DNA of 64,000 bases from CAWDDA01 sp963813345 (GTDB lineage Bacteria > Acidobacteriota > Blastocatellia > RBC074). The notes under the pieces were generated by a model. That model worked only from the letters and a program-made list of their open reading frames with translations. It was not told the DNA's origin and did not search any database. The first letter of the stretch is position 1. Each line of letters opens with the position of its first letter. The stretch covers positions 1 to 64,000 of the forward strand of contig CAWEYR010000010.1 of the NCBI GenBank assembly GCA_963813345.1. The letters run 5' to 3'. Of this stretch, positions 10,426-20,229 are shown piece after piece. The position numbers and the translations under genes were made by a program.

Positions 10426-11689
10426 TTAGCCTCGATTGTGTGGAATCGTCTTGTATGACCGTCGCCAGGGGTGGCTTGACGGTGGAACCCACTGACTCTT
10501 TGCTTTCTGAGAAGTCTTCTTAGTAGATACTTTCTCTCAGTTTTCCGGCCTCGATCCTCGTGTAAGGCAGATTCTTGCGCGATAACAGAAATGCAACTCA
10601 CCGTCGAGGTATCGACACACTTTGACCTTCCTCACAGTGGGAGGCTTCCGGCTTTGGGGCTTGAGTTGGTAAAAGCTATTCTCAAAGCGAACGATCCAGT
10701 CGGCTGTGATATCTCTATCCTCTTGAATGCACAAGATGGCTCTCAAGACGTAGCCCTTAGCACTGCGGTGAAAGTTTGCTTTCCTGGCCGGCTTAACGGC
10801 TAATTTCTCGTTGAGCTTGTCTTGGTATCCTCCGGCGAGATAACGATTGGCGGTGGCAATATCAGTGATCCCTTCGAGCTGAAGTTCCTTCACCAGCCGA
10901 TCTTGATAAAGCCCGTTACTTCTCTCGACCCGACCCTTTGCCTGGGTGAGTACGCCCTTATGATCCTGATTCCAAGCTGGTTACAGGCTCGCCCAAACTG
11001 AGTGAAGGGGGATTCGCCTGTCAACTTCGCTCGCTCGACCACTTTCTCTTCTGGAACATAGACGGTCTTGCGATCGGTATACGAGATACCGGAATTCCAT
11101 ACCGTTCGATCCATGCCAAGAGCAGTTCCATCGCTGCTACAGTGGTCTCTTCTGTGCTCAGCATGGACATCGTTATCCCGGTGGCATCGTCGACCATACT
11201 CATCAGAAAGTAGCTCGGTTTCTTTTTCCCGAACCACTCGTGTTTAGATCCATCCATCTGGACCATTTCACCAAAATGTTCTTTTCTTGGTCGCCAGGAA
11301 CGATGACTCTTTCGCTTACGTCGTCTGGTCCATTTGCCTGACTTGATCAACCATCGTCGAAGAGTCTCGGCTCCTACCTTGAGCTTTTCTCTCTCCAACA
11401 ACTTCTCGGCCGCCAGTGTTGGCCCAAATCCCGAATATCGCTTCTCATACACTTCCAGAATCACTCGCTTTTTTTCTGCATCGATTCTCCGATTTGATCG
11501 GCCGCGCCCACGATGCAGCAAACCGGCATCACCTTCTGCTTTGAAACGACTCAGCCGTCTCAAGCACTGTCGATAACTGACTGCCATCAAAAACGCGGCT
11601 TCCTTCAACCGCAGTTCTCGTTTCAACACTCGTGTGAGAACCTTCAACCAATCACGTTCCTTGCGACTCATGAGTAAATGTCCCTTCAC
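10426..11689 (-). CDS. IS transposase (ISNCY/IS1202-like), frameshifted
   Basis: Integrase-core transposase. The N-terminal helix-turn-helix region (RELRLKEAAFLMAVSYRQ), KRYSGFGPTLAAEKLLE and the first catalytic region (EMVQMDGSKHEWF, MSMVDDATG) are in one frame up to about 11100. Similarity continues in a second frame (SYTDRKTVYVPEEKVVERAK, with the second catalytic Asp; FTQFGRACNQLGIRIIRAYS), a third (KELQLEGITDIATANRYLAGG) and a fourth ending SHPWRRSYKTIPHNRG at the stop 10426-10428. The start may be the internal ATG at about 11671 (MSRKERDWLK). Three frame changes in about 420 residues would make it inactive if real, which conflicts with the very clean ends and target duplication. Confidence 0.85.
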
Positions 11690-11729
11690 CTGCGACCCCC
11701 TTTCGCACGGGTATTCTACGCAGGAAAAA

Positions 11730-11782
11730 AGGTGACATTTCTAATGAGTTAAGGATGTGACATTTCTATTGAGGCGCGACAC
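11730..11782. repeat. Right terminal inverted repeat of the IS
   Basis: Reverse complement begins GTGTCGCGCCTCAATAG and carries the two TAGAAATGTCAC boxes; matches the left end over about 53 bases with scattered differences. Confidence 0.85.
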
Positions 11783-11796
11783 TTTGGTTAATAAAT
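11783..11796. repeat. Right target-site duplication of the IS
   Basis: TTTGGTTAATAAAT, identical to 10138-10151. Confidence 0.9.
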
Positions 11797-12033
11797 GCCG
11801 AACCTGACGGCAGAGGGCGGGACGGTCGTCTCAATTCAGAAGTTTCTCGGCCGCTCTTGTTAGCCGCATGCGAGCTGAGCTTGATGTCAGTAGCCCTGTT
11901 ATTTCCTGCGGTTCCGATGTGCAATTGAACACGACGTACAACCAGTATTCATCACCCAAGCTTTCCGCCGTCTTGTACTCATTGGCTGTTTTTTCGTCTG
12001 TAACTCAGAGCGTTACAATCATCATAGGTAATA
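11797..12033. other. Gene-free stretch between IS and amidohydrolase remnant
   Basis: No coding similarity recognised. If the amidohydrolase were complete, its N-terminal two thirds would have to lie here and further left, but neither this stretch nor the IS encodes it, so the gene was truncated by an earlier event than the IS insertion. Confidence 0.6.
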
Positions 12034-12467
12034 AAGAGCGTTCCGCGTTGAAGCAGGGCTTCGCGCCCGATTCGATCTCGACGACTTGCAAGTGGGCAGT
12101 ATGAATGCTGGCATGAAAGACATCGTCAACGTGATGTCGAAGTTCTTGAATCTCGGAATGCCGCTGCCAGAAGTGATTCTGAAATCCTCCTGGAACCCGG
12201 CGCGTGAGATCAGGCGCGAGAAGTTCGGCCACCTGACCGTCGGCGCGCCGGCAGACATCGCCGTGCTGCGGCTTGACCGTGGCGACTTCGGCTTTCGTGG
12301 ACACCGACAAGCTGCTGATGAAAGGCTCACAGCGATTGGCGTGCGAGATGACGCTGATGTGCGGCAACGTGATGTGGAATCTGAACGGGCGCGGCAGCGC
12401 GCCGTGGGATAAACCAACGCCGAAGAGTCGGCCGTATTCAAGCTCAAGGAGCAACGAAGATGTTTAA
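12034..12467 (+). pseudogene. Amidohydrolase C-terminal remnant
   Basis: Only the last third of a metal-dependent amidohydrolase (dihydroorotase/deacetylase superfamily) is present. Recognisable pieces are LKQGFAPDSIST followed after a frame change by GSMNAGMKDIVNVMSKFLNL, then PLPEVILKSSWNPAREI, GHLTVGAPADIAVLRLDRGD and, after a second frame change near 12295, VDTDKLLMKGSQRLACEM and GNVMWNLNGRG. No metal-binding N-terminal part is visible. Its last frame stops at TAA 12465-12467, overlapping the ATG of the nitrilase-family gene by 8 bases, so the two were an operon. The composition here is more G+C-rich than in the flanking IS. Confidence 0.7.
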
Positions 12468-13824
12468 ACTGATCTGCTACTCTCTGACCGTCGCGGCTAT
12501 CGTCGCGCTTGGCCTGCCGGCGGCGCTGGCTGATGAAACTACTTCCGCGCCGGACGGCTGGCAGACCGCCGCGCCGCGCCCGGAGATTCGCCCACAGTTT
12601 GCCTACGAGCCTAAGGGCGGGCGCGACGGGAAAGGCAGTCTCGTGATCGCGGCAGACGAACGCGAAGGGCTGGACGGTTATTGGGTGAAGACCTTCCCCA
12701 TCACGGGCGGCCAGCATTATCGCTTCTTCGCGCTGCGCAAGATCGAAAACATCGCCTCGCCCCGGCGCAGCGTGGTGGCGCGCATCATCTGGCAGGACGG
12801 CAACGGCAAGCCGGTGCTGCGTGATGAACCCGTCGTCAGCGGTTATTTGAAAGGCGCCAAGCCAGTGGCCGAGCCAGAGTACCCAACCGATAAGCTGACT
12901 GATGCCGCCGGCTGGACGGAAGTCTCCGACATTTATCGCGCGCCCTCGAAGGCAACACGCGCCGTAGTTGAATTGCATCTGCAATGGTCCCCGCGCGGCA
13001 AAGTCGAATGGAGCGGCATCACGTTCGCCGAAACTCAACCGCCACCGGAGCGCAAGGTACGTCTGGCCGCCGTGCATTACCGTCCGCAAGGCGATGATCT
13101 GACCGCGCGTTCGCCGCTGGACAACTGCCGCCAATTCGCGCCGTTGATCGCAGAAGCCGCGCGCCAACGCGCCGATCTGGTCGTCTTGCCCGAAACGCTG
13201 ACCTACTACGGCCTGCGCCGGACGTACGTAGACGTGGCCGAACCCGTGCCCGGTCCATCGACCGCCTACTTCGGTGAACTCGCCAAAAAGCACAACCTCT
13301 ACATCGTCGCTGGTCTGCTCGAGCGCGATCGTCATCTGGTCTACAACGTCGCCGTGCTGCTCTCGCCCGACGGCAAGCTCGTCGGCAAGTACCGCAAGGT
13401 AACGCTACCGCGCGGCGAGATCGAAGGCGGTCTAGCGCCGGGCAACGAGTATCCGATCTTCGACACACGCTTCGGCAAGCTGGGAATAATGATCTGCTAC
13501 GACGGCTTTTTTCCCGAAGTCGCGCGCGAGTTGACCAATAAAGGCGCGGAAGTGATCGCCTGGCCGGTCTGGGGCTGCAACCCGCTGCTGGCCCAAGCGC
13601 GCGCTGTCGAGAATCACGTCTACCTGGTGAGCAGCACCTACGAAGACATCTCGCGCAACTGGATGTTGACGGCGGTCTACAATCACTCAGGCCGCACGCT
13701 GGCGCAGGCCGAAAAATGGGGCACGGTGGTAGTGGCTGAAGTGGATCTCAATCAACGACTGCATTGGGCGAGCCTGGGCGATTTCAAAGCTGAGATTCCA
13801 CGGCATCGTCCAGCCGATAAGTAG
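12460..13824 (+). CDS. Secreted carbon-nitrogen hydrolase (nitrilase superfamily)
   Basis: 454 residues. A signal peptide (about 1-24, ending AALADE) is followed by a roughly 180-residue beta-sandwich-like region and then a complete nitrilase-superfamily domain from about residue 200. The catalytic triad is visible: Glu in VVLPETLTYYG, Lys in GKYRKVTLPRGE, Cys in LGIMICYDGFFPE. Such enzymes hydrolyse C-N bonds of amides or carbamoyl groups; the export signal and N-terminal accessory domain point to an extracytoplasmic substrate. A strong AAGGAG ribosome site stands 8 bases before the ATG. Coupled to the upstream amidohydrolase remnant, so the pair probably acted on one amide or cyclic-amide substrate. 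Intact, which stands out among its frameshifted neighbours. Confidence 0.85.
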   Translation: MFKLICYSLTVAAIVALGLPAALADETTSAPDGWQTAAPRPEIRPQFAYEPKGGRDGKGSLVIAADEREGLDGYWVKTFPITGGQHYRFFALRKIENIASPRRSVVARIIWQDGNGKPVLRDEPVVSGYLKGAKPVAEPEYPTDKLTDAAGWTEVSDIYRAPSKATRAVVELHLQWSPRGKVEWSGITFAETQPPPERKVRLAAVHYRPQGDDLTARSPLDNCRQFAPLIAEAARQRADLVVLPETLTYYGLRRTYVDVAEPVPGPSTAYFGELAKKHNLYIVAGLLERDRHLVYNVAVLLSPDGKLVGKYRKVTLPRGEIEGGLAPGNEYPIFDTRFGKLGIMICYDGFFPEVARELTNKGAEVIAWPVWGCNPLLAQARAVENHVYLVSSTYEDISRNWMLTAVYNHSGRTLAQAEKWGTVVVAEVDLNQRLHWASLGDFKAEIPRHRPADK

Positions 13825-13930
13825 CATAGCGTTCCAGAAGTAACTAAACTGCCTTCTTCCGCAAAGTCTCCAAATATTGCCTTTTGGGTTCGAGCGAATG
13901 AGTACTCAAGCTTCCAACAGTAGTGTGCAT

Positions 13931-13996
13931 GTGAGAGTCAACGGACTAGACTCTCACGACGGGTAGAAACGAAAAGCGGAGATGCTTCGCCGCTTT
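13931..13996 (+). terminator. Two hairpins downstream of the nitrilase gene
   Basis: Hairpin 1: perfect 9-bp stem GTGAGAGTC/GACTCTCAC (13931-13939 with 13949-13957). Hairpin 2: AAAGCGG/CCGCTTT (13973-13979 with 13990-13996), followed by TTTCTGTATT. Position and shape fit a terminator, though the T-run is weak. Confidence 0.45.
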
Positions 13997-14065
13997 CTGT
14001 ATTCAGGGACGAGTTGATGAACCCAGGTCCCCAGGAATATGACACACATCCCTTGACTCACGCGA

Positions 14066-14095
14066 TTGACTTAATCCCCAAAAATCCCTTATATT
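14066..14095 (+). promoter_or_regulatory. Candidate sigma-70 promoter for smc
   Basis: TTGACT at 14066-14071, an 18-base spacer, and TATATT at 14090-14095; about 68 bases upstream of the smc ATG. Good match to a housekeeping promoter by eye. Confidence 0.5.
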
Positions 14096-14163
14096 GACGA
14101 TTCACAGGCTGACAGCGCCACAGCTTGTGGTGTGTGCGTCCTCCATAAGGTGTACCAGTCCTC

Positions 14164-17100
14164 ATGCTCAGAATCGAAAAAGTCTTCCTGCAAGGTTTCA
14201 AGTCCTTTTCTGATCCGACTGAAGTCGTCTTTGACGAAGAGGGTATTACCGGCATCGTCGGTCCAAACGGCTGCGGAAAATCAAATCTGAGTGAAGCCAT
14301 CAGCTGGGTGATTGGCGAACAACGCGCACGCGCGCTGCGCGGTGGCAAGATGGAGGATGTTATCTTCCAGGGTAGCCGAAACCGCTCAGCCTCCGGGCTC
14401 GCTGAAGTCCTGCTGACAATGGTGGTTCGCGCAGCCTTCGAAGTGCGGACGGACGCTGGCAGCGAGGTTGACTTACCGGCTGAGCCAGTCGTGCCATCCC
14501 TCGTGGTGGTTCCGGAAAGCGATTCCAATTCCCCGGCAACTGAAGAGCCGCCGAAGCGACGCCGTCGATTGCCTCCAGCAACGCGCGTCTATGAAGAGGG
14601 TGAGAGGATCACCGTCGGCCGCCGGCTCTATCGCACGGGTGAAAGCGAATATGAAATGAACGGTCGCGCGTGCCGGCTGCGCGACATTCAGGACTTGTTT
14701 GCGGGCACCGGTCTCGGTGGAGCGCACTATGCGATCATCGAGCAGGGGCGTATCGGGCAGGTCCTTTCAGCCAAACCGCTCGACCGGCGCGCACTCATCG
14801 AAGAAGCCGCAGGAGTCTCAAAGTTCAAGATGCGGCAGCACGCAGCAGAACTCAAGCTTGAAGCTTCGAGGCTGAATCTTTCGCGACTGACCGACATTAT
14901 TCTTGAGATCGAAAGGCAGCAGAATAGTCTCAAACGGCAGGCTTCGAAGGCCAGACGCTATCAGCGACTCCGCGAAGAGATGCGGCACCTGATGCGTTTG
15001 GTTTTTGTTGCTGACTATCGAGCCGAGCGCGATGCCCTTACTACACTCGATGAGAAATGGAATGACATTTCATTGAGAGAGACCGGCATAGCCGAAAAGC
15101 TGGCTTCGCTTGAAGCTGAACATCGCCTTGCAGTTCAGACCGGCTCGGAGCGTGAGCAGCGTCTGAATCAGTCCCGGCAGGTGGCCGGCGATGTTGATGT
15201 CGAAGCTGAACGTGCACGTCTTGAACACGCACATCTGGGCGAGCAGTTGCAGTCGATGCTTGCACGATCCGCAGAGCAGGAGCGCGAAAGCAACCAGATC
15301 GTCCTCAGGAGTGGGTTTATCGATGACGAGACCGCTCGTCTTGCGTTCCGAGCTCGTAGAACTCGAAAGTGAGATCAACGAACACGCCGCAACACTTGCA
15401 GCTGACGAACAGACCCACAAATACTTGCTCACCCGGGACCGGGAAGCGGAAGAGACCCTCGAGCTTTCGCGTCAGAAACTTTATGAAGCTACCACGAATC
15501 TCGAACGCTGGCGGCAATTAGCACGTCAGTTCGAGGAGTCATCGGATCGATCTGCTCTGAGACTCAACGGACTTAACGCTGAACTGGAGCGGACTGAAAC
15601 ACAGTCACGGGAGACCGAAGAGCGGCGGCTGGTCGCTTGCCTCAAACACCGCTGAACGTGAAAAGACGTACGGTGAGGTAAGCTCGGAGCTTGGCGGGAC
15701 AAACTCGATTCTCGCAAATCTGCGGGAGCAACGTGGCAGTGTGGCAGCCTTGCAGGCGTCAGCTCGTGAGGAGCTTTCTCGAATCGAGCATCGGCTCAAG
15801 TCGTTGGTCGAGCTCGATGACCGTCACGCTTACTTCTCAGAACCGGTACAGATGCTGCTCAATCGCGCGGCTGGAGGCGACTTCCGCGTTCTCGGCACGC
15901 TTGCTGATTTTGTGCACGCTGCCCCCGAGAACGAAGCGATGATCGAGGCGGTGCTTCACGAAGAACTCGAATACCTGATTGTTCCGAGTTACGAGGATGC
16001 ACTCTACGGGATAGACATCCTCAAAGGCGAAGGCGGCGGCCGCGGAACCTTCATGTGCGTCGGGCTGCACGGAGCGGACCATACTTCGCCGATCATCGAC
16101 AGGGAATCTGAGCAGGAGAACGATGGAGGGCTGACGCTGCTTGAACTACTCAATCTGCGGCCCGAGTTCTCAATGACATTTGAACGAGCCTTTCCGCTTC
16201 TGTCTCGTGCACAGGTTTTCGAGAATGCTTCTGATGCGATCGCCGCGGGAGATTCAGCGGAATGCCGAGAATCGGATATGTGTCACTCGCGCTGGCGAGC
16301 GGATTGTAGGCAATCACGTCATCTCGGGAGGCCGCACGTTCGAACGCGGAGTGGGAGTCCTTGGACTTAAACGAGAGATTGGCGAATTGACTGATCGCTT
16401 TGGCGAAGCAAGCGCAACCGTATCGGACTTCGAGATTCAGTTGAAGCAATTGGATACGGATCTTGCAAGCCTCGACGCTCAGAGAGAGGCACTCGGCGAG
16501 CAACTTCGCGTGGAGGAGAAGGAGCTCGCCGTGCTCCGGGAACAATCACAGCAGGCCGATCGCGATGCCGAACGCATCGCGACACACATCCGCATCATCA
16601 TTCAGGACAAGTCGCAGGTCGAGGCCGAGGTCACCGAGCTGGAAGCCAGGGTCGCCGAAGCACGCTCGCAGACAGGCGAAGCGGAGACGGTTCAAAGGGA
16701 TGCCGAAGCTGCGGTGACATCGTCGCAATCAGAAGTCGTTGAGATGCGGAAGGCCGCAGAAGCGCGAATCGAAGAGATCGCGGGCCGACGCGCTGAGCTT
16801 GCTGCCCAGAGTGAACGTCGGCGAGGACTTGAAAACACCATCTCGCGACTTAAGACCGAAGCGATTGAGCTCACCGAACGTTTAGAACGAACCAGGTTTG
16901 AAGCCATTGAGGCGTCAGAGCGGATAACCACGCTGCAATCCGAGATCGTTGAGAGAGCAAAACAGATCGAGGATCACGCCGCGCGACAGGCTATCCTGGC
17001 AGGTCGCATCGAAGAAGAGTCTTTATCTCTGAGTGAGTGCCGGCAACAGTTGGAGGCGATTGATTCTGATTTGCGCGCAGGCCGCGAGGCTGCGCAGACG

Positions 17101-17967
17101 GCTCGCGAAGAGAGGGCGCAAATCGAACTTGAACGTGTTCGACTATCCTCTTCTCTCGAGCACCTGGCTGAAAGTTGTCAGCACGAACTCAACGAGAGCA
17201 TTCACGATCTTTTGAATCGGGAACTTCTGTCCCAGGCTTCGCAGGGCACTACAGTCGATTCCGATGATCGCGATGAGAGCGACGATGATCTTGAGGAATG
17301 GGCACTTCCGGAGAGTTTTGATCTATCTGATGCAAAGAGCCGGCTCGAAACTCTGAGGGATAGTATTGAGAATCTCGGCCCGATAAATATGATGGCGCTC
17401 GAAGAACTGATCGAGGTCAGGGAACGCTTCCAGTTTCTCTCAGGTCAAAAGGCCGACATCGAGAACGCCGTCGCGGATACGCAGGCCGCGATCGCGGAGA
17501 TCAAGCGGCGTTCACGCGAACGATTCCAGGATGCATTCCGGGAAATCAACATCAACTTTTCGGCAATGTTTCAGGAGCTCTTTGGTGGAGGGCGCGGCGA
17601 AATGCGCCTGATTGACGAGACCGACATTCTCGAGAGTGGGATTGAAATCATTGCGCAACCTCCTGGCAAGAGGCTGCAGAATGTACTCTTGCTTTCCGGA
17701 GGCGAGAAAGCGATGACTGCAATCGCACTGGTGCTCTCTATTTTCAAATATCGTCCCAGCCCGTTCTGCATTCTCGATGAAGTGGATGCTCCGCTCGACG
17801 AGGTAAACATAGGAAGGTTCGTCGACAAGGTCGTCGAAATGAGCGACAGCACGCAGTTCATGATCGTGACTCACGCCAAGAGGACTATGGAAGCCGCTCG
17901 CGCCCTCTACGGCGTGACCATGGAAGACCCCGGCGTCTCGAAATTGATTTCGGTCAGGTTGACGTAG
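14164..17967 (+). CDS. smc: Chromosome segregation protein SMC, frameshifted
   Basis: ATPase of the SMC-ScpAB condensin complex that compacts and separates chromosomes. N-terminal head: Walker A GIVGPNGCGKSNLSEAISW at about residue 32, MEDVIFQGSRNR, and FAGTGLGGAHYAIIEQGRIG. The first frame ends near 15345, then coiled coil in a second frame (VELESEINEHAATLAADEQ), a third frame from about 15660 with the hinge (GGDFRVLGTLADFVHAAPEN, HEELEYLIVPSYEDALYG), and the original frame again from about 16260 with more coiled coil and the C-terminal head: signature LLLSGGEKAMTAIALV and Walker B FCILDEVDAPLDE. Total about 1267 residues. There is an acidic and basic insertion near residues 105-150, between the first head motifs. 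Three shifts in one near-essential gene argue for sequence errors. Confidence 0.95.
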
Positions 17968-17970
17968 AAG

Positions 17971-18149
17971 AGAGGGGTCAGGGATCAGGGGTCAGGGGTC
18001 AGGGGAGAACCATTTTTCATTTTCCATTTTAGACTTGTCATTTGTCATTGTAGGTTTACGAACGAATCGGATCAATGACAAATGACAATCTAAAATGCAA
18101 AATGAAAAATGTTTCTCCCTGACCCCTGACCCCTGATCCCTGACCCTCT
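17971..18149. repeat. R4: 180-bp giant hairpin
   Basis: Left arm 17971-18050 and right arm 18073-18149 are near-perfect reverse complements. Outer part: tandem GGGTCAGGGATCAGGGGTCAGG units; inner part: A/T-rich CATTTTTCATTTT and TTGTCATTTGTCATTG. Only a few single-base differences separate the arms, and the loop is 22 bases. It fills the gap between convergent smc and the 170-residue secreted protein gene, whose stop codon abuts the right arm. Confidence 0.93.
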
Positions 18150-18660
18150 ATTCCGGCGTATTCGTTGCAGACTTCAGAAAGCCCCCTCCACCGAGGTGCT
18201 CGTCAAGGGCGCGAATTCGGATGCGCCTCACTTGTTCGATCGCCTTGATCCCGCTTTCCTGGTAATCAAAAGGCAATTCCTGGACTACGGCATCGAGTGT
18301 CTGGTTCTGTTTGAAGATTTTCTGCTCGAGAACTTTGAGTACCGAGTGGCGCTCCTTGGACCCCTGGGGCGTGGAGTGGCGTGCGTAGGAATCAGCGTAA
18401 ATCACAAGACTGGTATAGAGATCCAAGTTTTGAGATGACTCGCGGTATTGGCTGTCGCGCGCGAGCTTAAGAGCGCTTGTAAGTCGGGCATCTGACACTT
18501 TGAAGGCCGCTTCGACATGCGACTTGGGCTTGCGTTCCTTCAAGATCACTTGAACTTCATCTTCGCTCAAGTCGACAGGCAGCTTTGAACCCTGCTGTTG
18601 AGCAAGAACTCCTCCAAGCGCCACCAGAACAATCAGAAGCGTAAGAGCCGTCGACCTCAT
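18148..18660 (-). CDS. Secreted protein, unknown
   Basis: 170 residues: signal peptide MRSTALTLLIVLVALGGVLAQ, then a soluble, charged helical domain with regular heptad-like spacing (SHVEAAFKVSDARLTSALKL, KERHSVLKVLEQKIFKQ) and a C-terminal EQVRRIRIRALDEH segment. No family recognised. Convergent with smc across the R4 hairpin; the stop TAG is the first trinucleotide beside the hairpin arm. Confidence 0.6.
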   Translation of the reverse strand: MRSTALTLLIVLVALGGVLAQQQGSKLPVDLSEDEVQVILKERKPKSHVEAAFKVSDARLTSALKLARDSQYRESSQNLDLYTSLVIYADSYARHSTPQGSKERHSVLKVLEQKIFKQNQTLDAVVQELPFDYQESGIKAIEQVRRIRIRALDEHLGGGGFLKSATNTPE

Positions 18661-18754
18661 ACAAAGCGAGTCTAGAAACGGGAGAAAACGAGGGGGTCAG
18701 ACACAGTCTAAAATATCACTTATGAGGAAAGAAACCAAACACGGTGTCGCGGCA

Positions 18755-19504
18755 TTATCTCTCTCGCGCCGCAGCCTTTCCGATATTCACAATCGCTATT
18801 TTGGTGACCGTGTCAGGTTCATCTGTGATGGTGATAGTCCGGAGGCCGCGCTCAGTCTTGGTGTTGAAAACTACCGTCCGTTTGTCATCCTTATTGGTGT
18901 CAACGGTCTCCACATCCTTGTCAAGATTCTGACGATAGAATTCTGCCACCTCGTCCACGGAATCTTCCGTCGTAAAGGTAGCAACACCAACCCATCCACC
19001 GCGCCTCGAGCCACCTACTCCGGGACCGCTGATACTTACCGAACCCCCATCCTTTGAGGGCGTCGAACCGGGATATATCGGAACACCGAGTTCTTCTTCA
19101 GTGACGGCGGAACCGGAGCCTATTTTGAGCTCTCCTCCACCAGGAGGATTGATCGCAATGGCTGGTCTGCCGCTTGAATCCTCAGTAACGCGGACGGTCT
19201 TTACAGCTCTCCTGAAAAGAACCCACGCGCCTATACCGACAACCCCGACAAAGCCGAGGATCACGAGCATAGCAATGATGATGAATTTCGCGACGCGAGA
19301 AGACGCTTTGGGCGGCTCAACGTAAGGTGGTTGGGATGATGACCACGCCTGTGGCGATTGTGGGTAACTCTGCGGCTGATACGCAGAAGAACGCGGTGTG
19401 GCCATCTGGGCCGGAGGCTGGGCCGGAGCGCCGGCGCCGCACGAATGACAAAACTTCGCGCCATCTCTCAGTTGATTGCCGCATCGTTCGCAGTATGATG
19501 ACAT
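18755..19504 (-). CDS. Zinc-ribbon membrane protein
   Basis: 249 residues from the ATG at 19502-19504 (MSSYCERCGNQL); an in-frame ATG 9 bases upstream is also possible. Zinc ribbon with two CxxC pairs (CERCG and CHSCG), a Pro/Gln/Ser linker, one transmembrane helix at about residues 77-100 (FIIIAMLVILGFVGVVGIGA), then an extracytoplasmic domain with the repeated theme GVPIYPGSTPSKDG and a region (VDEVAEFYRQNLDKD, GLRTITITDEPDT) resembling small domains found in acidobacterial lipoproteins. Function unknown; similar arrangements put a cytoplasmic ribbon before a secreted domain. Confidence 0.65.
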   Translation of the reverse strand: MSSYCERCGNQLRDGAKFCHSCGAGAPAQPPAQMATPRSSAYQPQSYPQSPQAWSSSQPPYVEPPKASSRVAKFIIIAMLVILGFVGVVGIGAWVLFRRAVKTVRVTEDSSGRPAIAINPPGGGELKIGSGSAVTEEELGVPIYPGSTPSKDGGSVSISGPGVGGSRRGGWVGVATFTTEDSVDEVAEFYRQNLDKDVETVDTNKDDKRTVVFNTKTERGLRTITITDEPDTVTKIAIVNIGKAAARER

Positions 19505-19528
19505 AGCTGACATCTCTGGACTGTTGCC

Positions 19529-20106
19529 TTATCCGGCCTGCTGCTCAGCCAGATCGCCGATCACAGGCAACTTGTATTTCTCATTGTTATACGCCTTCAC
19601 CATCAGAAAGATCCACAAACCCAAACCACCAAGCCATACAACGAATTGCGCGAGCGACACTACAGCGCCGAGCCCCACGGCAGAATTGAATCAAGAATGC
19701 CCAGCACCAGCCCTATGGCGATCATTCCCACATGAAAGAATATCGCTTGAAATGCGTGGAAGCGAACGAACTTGTCTTTGTTGTACGGATCAATCACAAG
19801 AAAGATAATCCCTGTAATCAGTCCAAGTATGTAACAGAGCATTCCCGCAACATTCCGCTGCAGGCCCGAGGATGCAGACGACGGGTCAGAATATTGCATA
19901 TGTGCCTGCGATCCTGACGGCGTATTGTAAGGTGGCGGATCGAATCTTTGTTGGGGCGAAGGATCGTAGGCCGGCGGAGCGGCTTGAGCGGGTTGAGCGG
20001 GTTGAGCGCCAGCCGGTTGAGTCGGCACCAGCTTGGTGCCGCATTTATTGCAAAACCTGGCCGCGTCGGGGACCGACGCACCGCAACTGCTGCAAAACTT
20101 TGGCAT
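19529..20106 (-). CDS. Zinc-ribbon DUF4870-like membrane protein, frameshifted
   Basis: N-terminal zinc ribbon (CSSCG and CNKCG), a Pro/Gln/Ala linker, then membrane helices beginning NVAGMLCYILGLITGIIFLV and FHAFQAIFFHVGMIAIGLV, typical of DUF4870. The frame breaks near 19665; the neighbouring frame supplies the last helix (LAQFVVWLGGLGLWIFLMV) and the characteristic end AYNNEKYKLPVIGDLAEQQ, stopping at 19529-19531. About 190 residues overall. It probably pairs with the preceding zinc-ribbon gene 25 bases away, both reading in the same direction. A GGAGAA ribosome site precedes the ATG. Confidence 0.7.
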
Positions 20107-20229
20107 GAAACGTTCTCCAAACCACGGGAATCAATTCGCGCGATGATCCTAGATGACCGCAAAGTGATTGTCAAAGTTCCTCCGCAGCGTTTCGCGACGA
20201 GCCTGTCGAGGACGTACTATTGAATCAGG

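Larger units (their letters stand above)
10152..11782 (-). mobile_element. Complete insertion sequence, IS1202/ISNCY-like, 1631 bp
   Basis: Bounded by terminal inverted repeats starting GTGTCG and by a 14-base target duplication, so it is a recent, complete insertion. Each end holds two copies of a 12-mer TAGAAATGTCAC (left 10166-10177 and 10192-10203; right, inverted, 11732-11743 and 11757-11768) spaced 25-26 bases, presumably transposase-binding sites. One transposase gene occupies most of the element. The family is judged from the transposase style (helix-turn-helix plus DDE core, of the kind annotated as ISNCY or IS1202 group) and the long duplication; an exact ISfinder name cannot be given. 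It lies between TonB receptor 1 and the amidohydrolase remnant. Confidence 0.88.
13825..14163. other. 339-base intergenic region before smc
   Basis: No gene seen. It contains two hairpins (13931-13996) and a promoter-like pair (14066-14095), listed separately; the rest shows no recognisable feature. Confidence 0.6.

Noticed and set aside
12022..13335. 437-codon minus-strand frame
   Set aside because: Lies opposite the nitrilase-family gene and the amidohydrolase remnant, both recognised by motifs.
13870..13900. tRNA-like GGGTTCGAG motif
   Set aside because: No acceptor stem or anticodon arm can be built around it.
14164..17967. Programmed frameshifting in smc
   Set aside because: Three shifts at unrelated positions without slippery sequences or stimulatory structures, and many unrelated genes show the same pattern.
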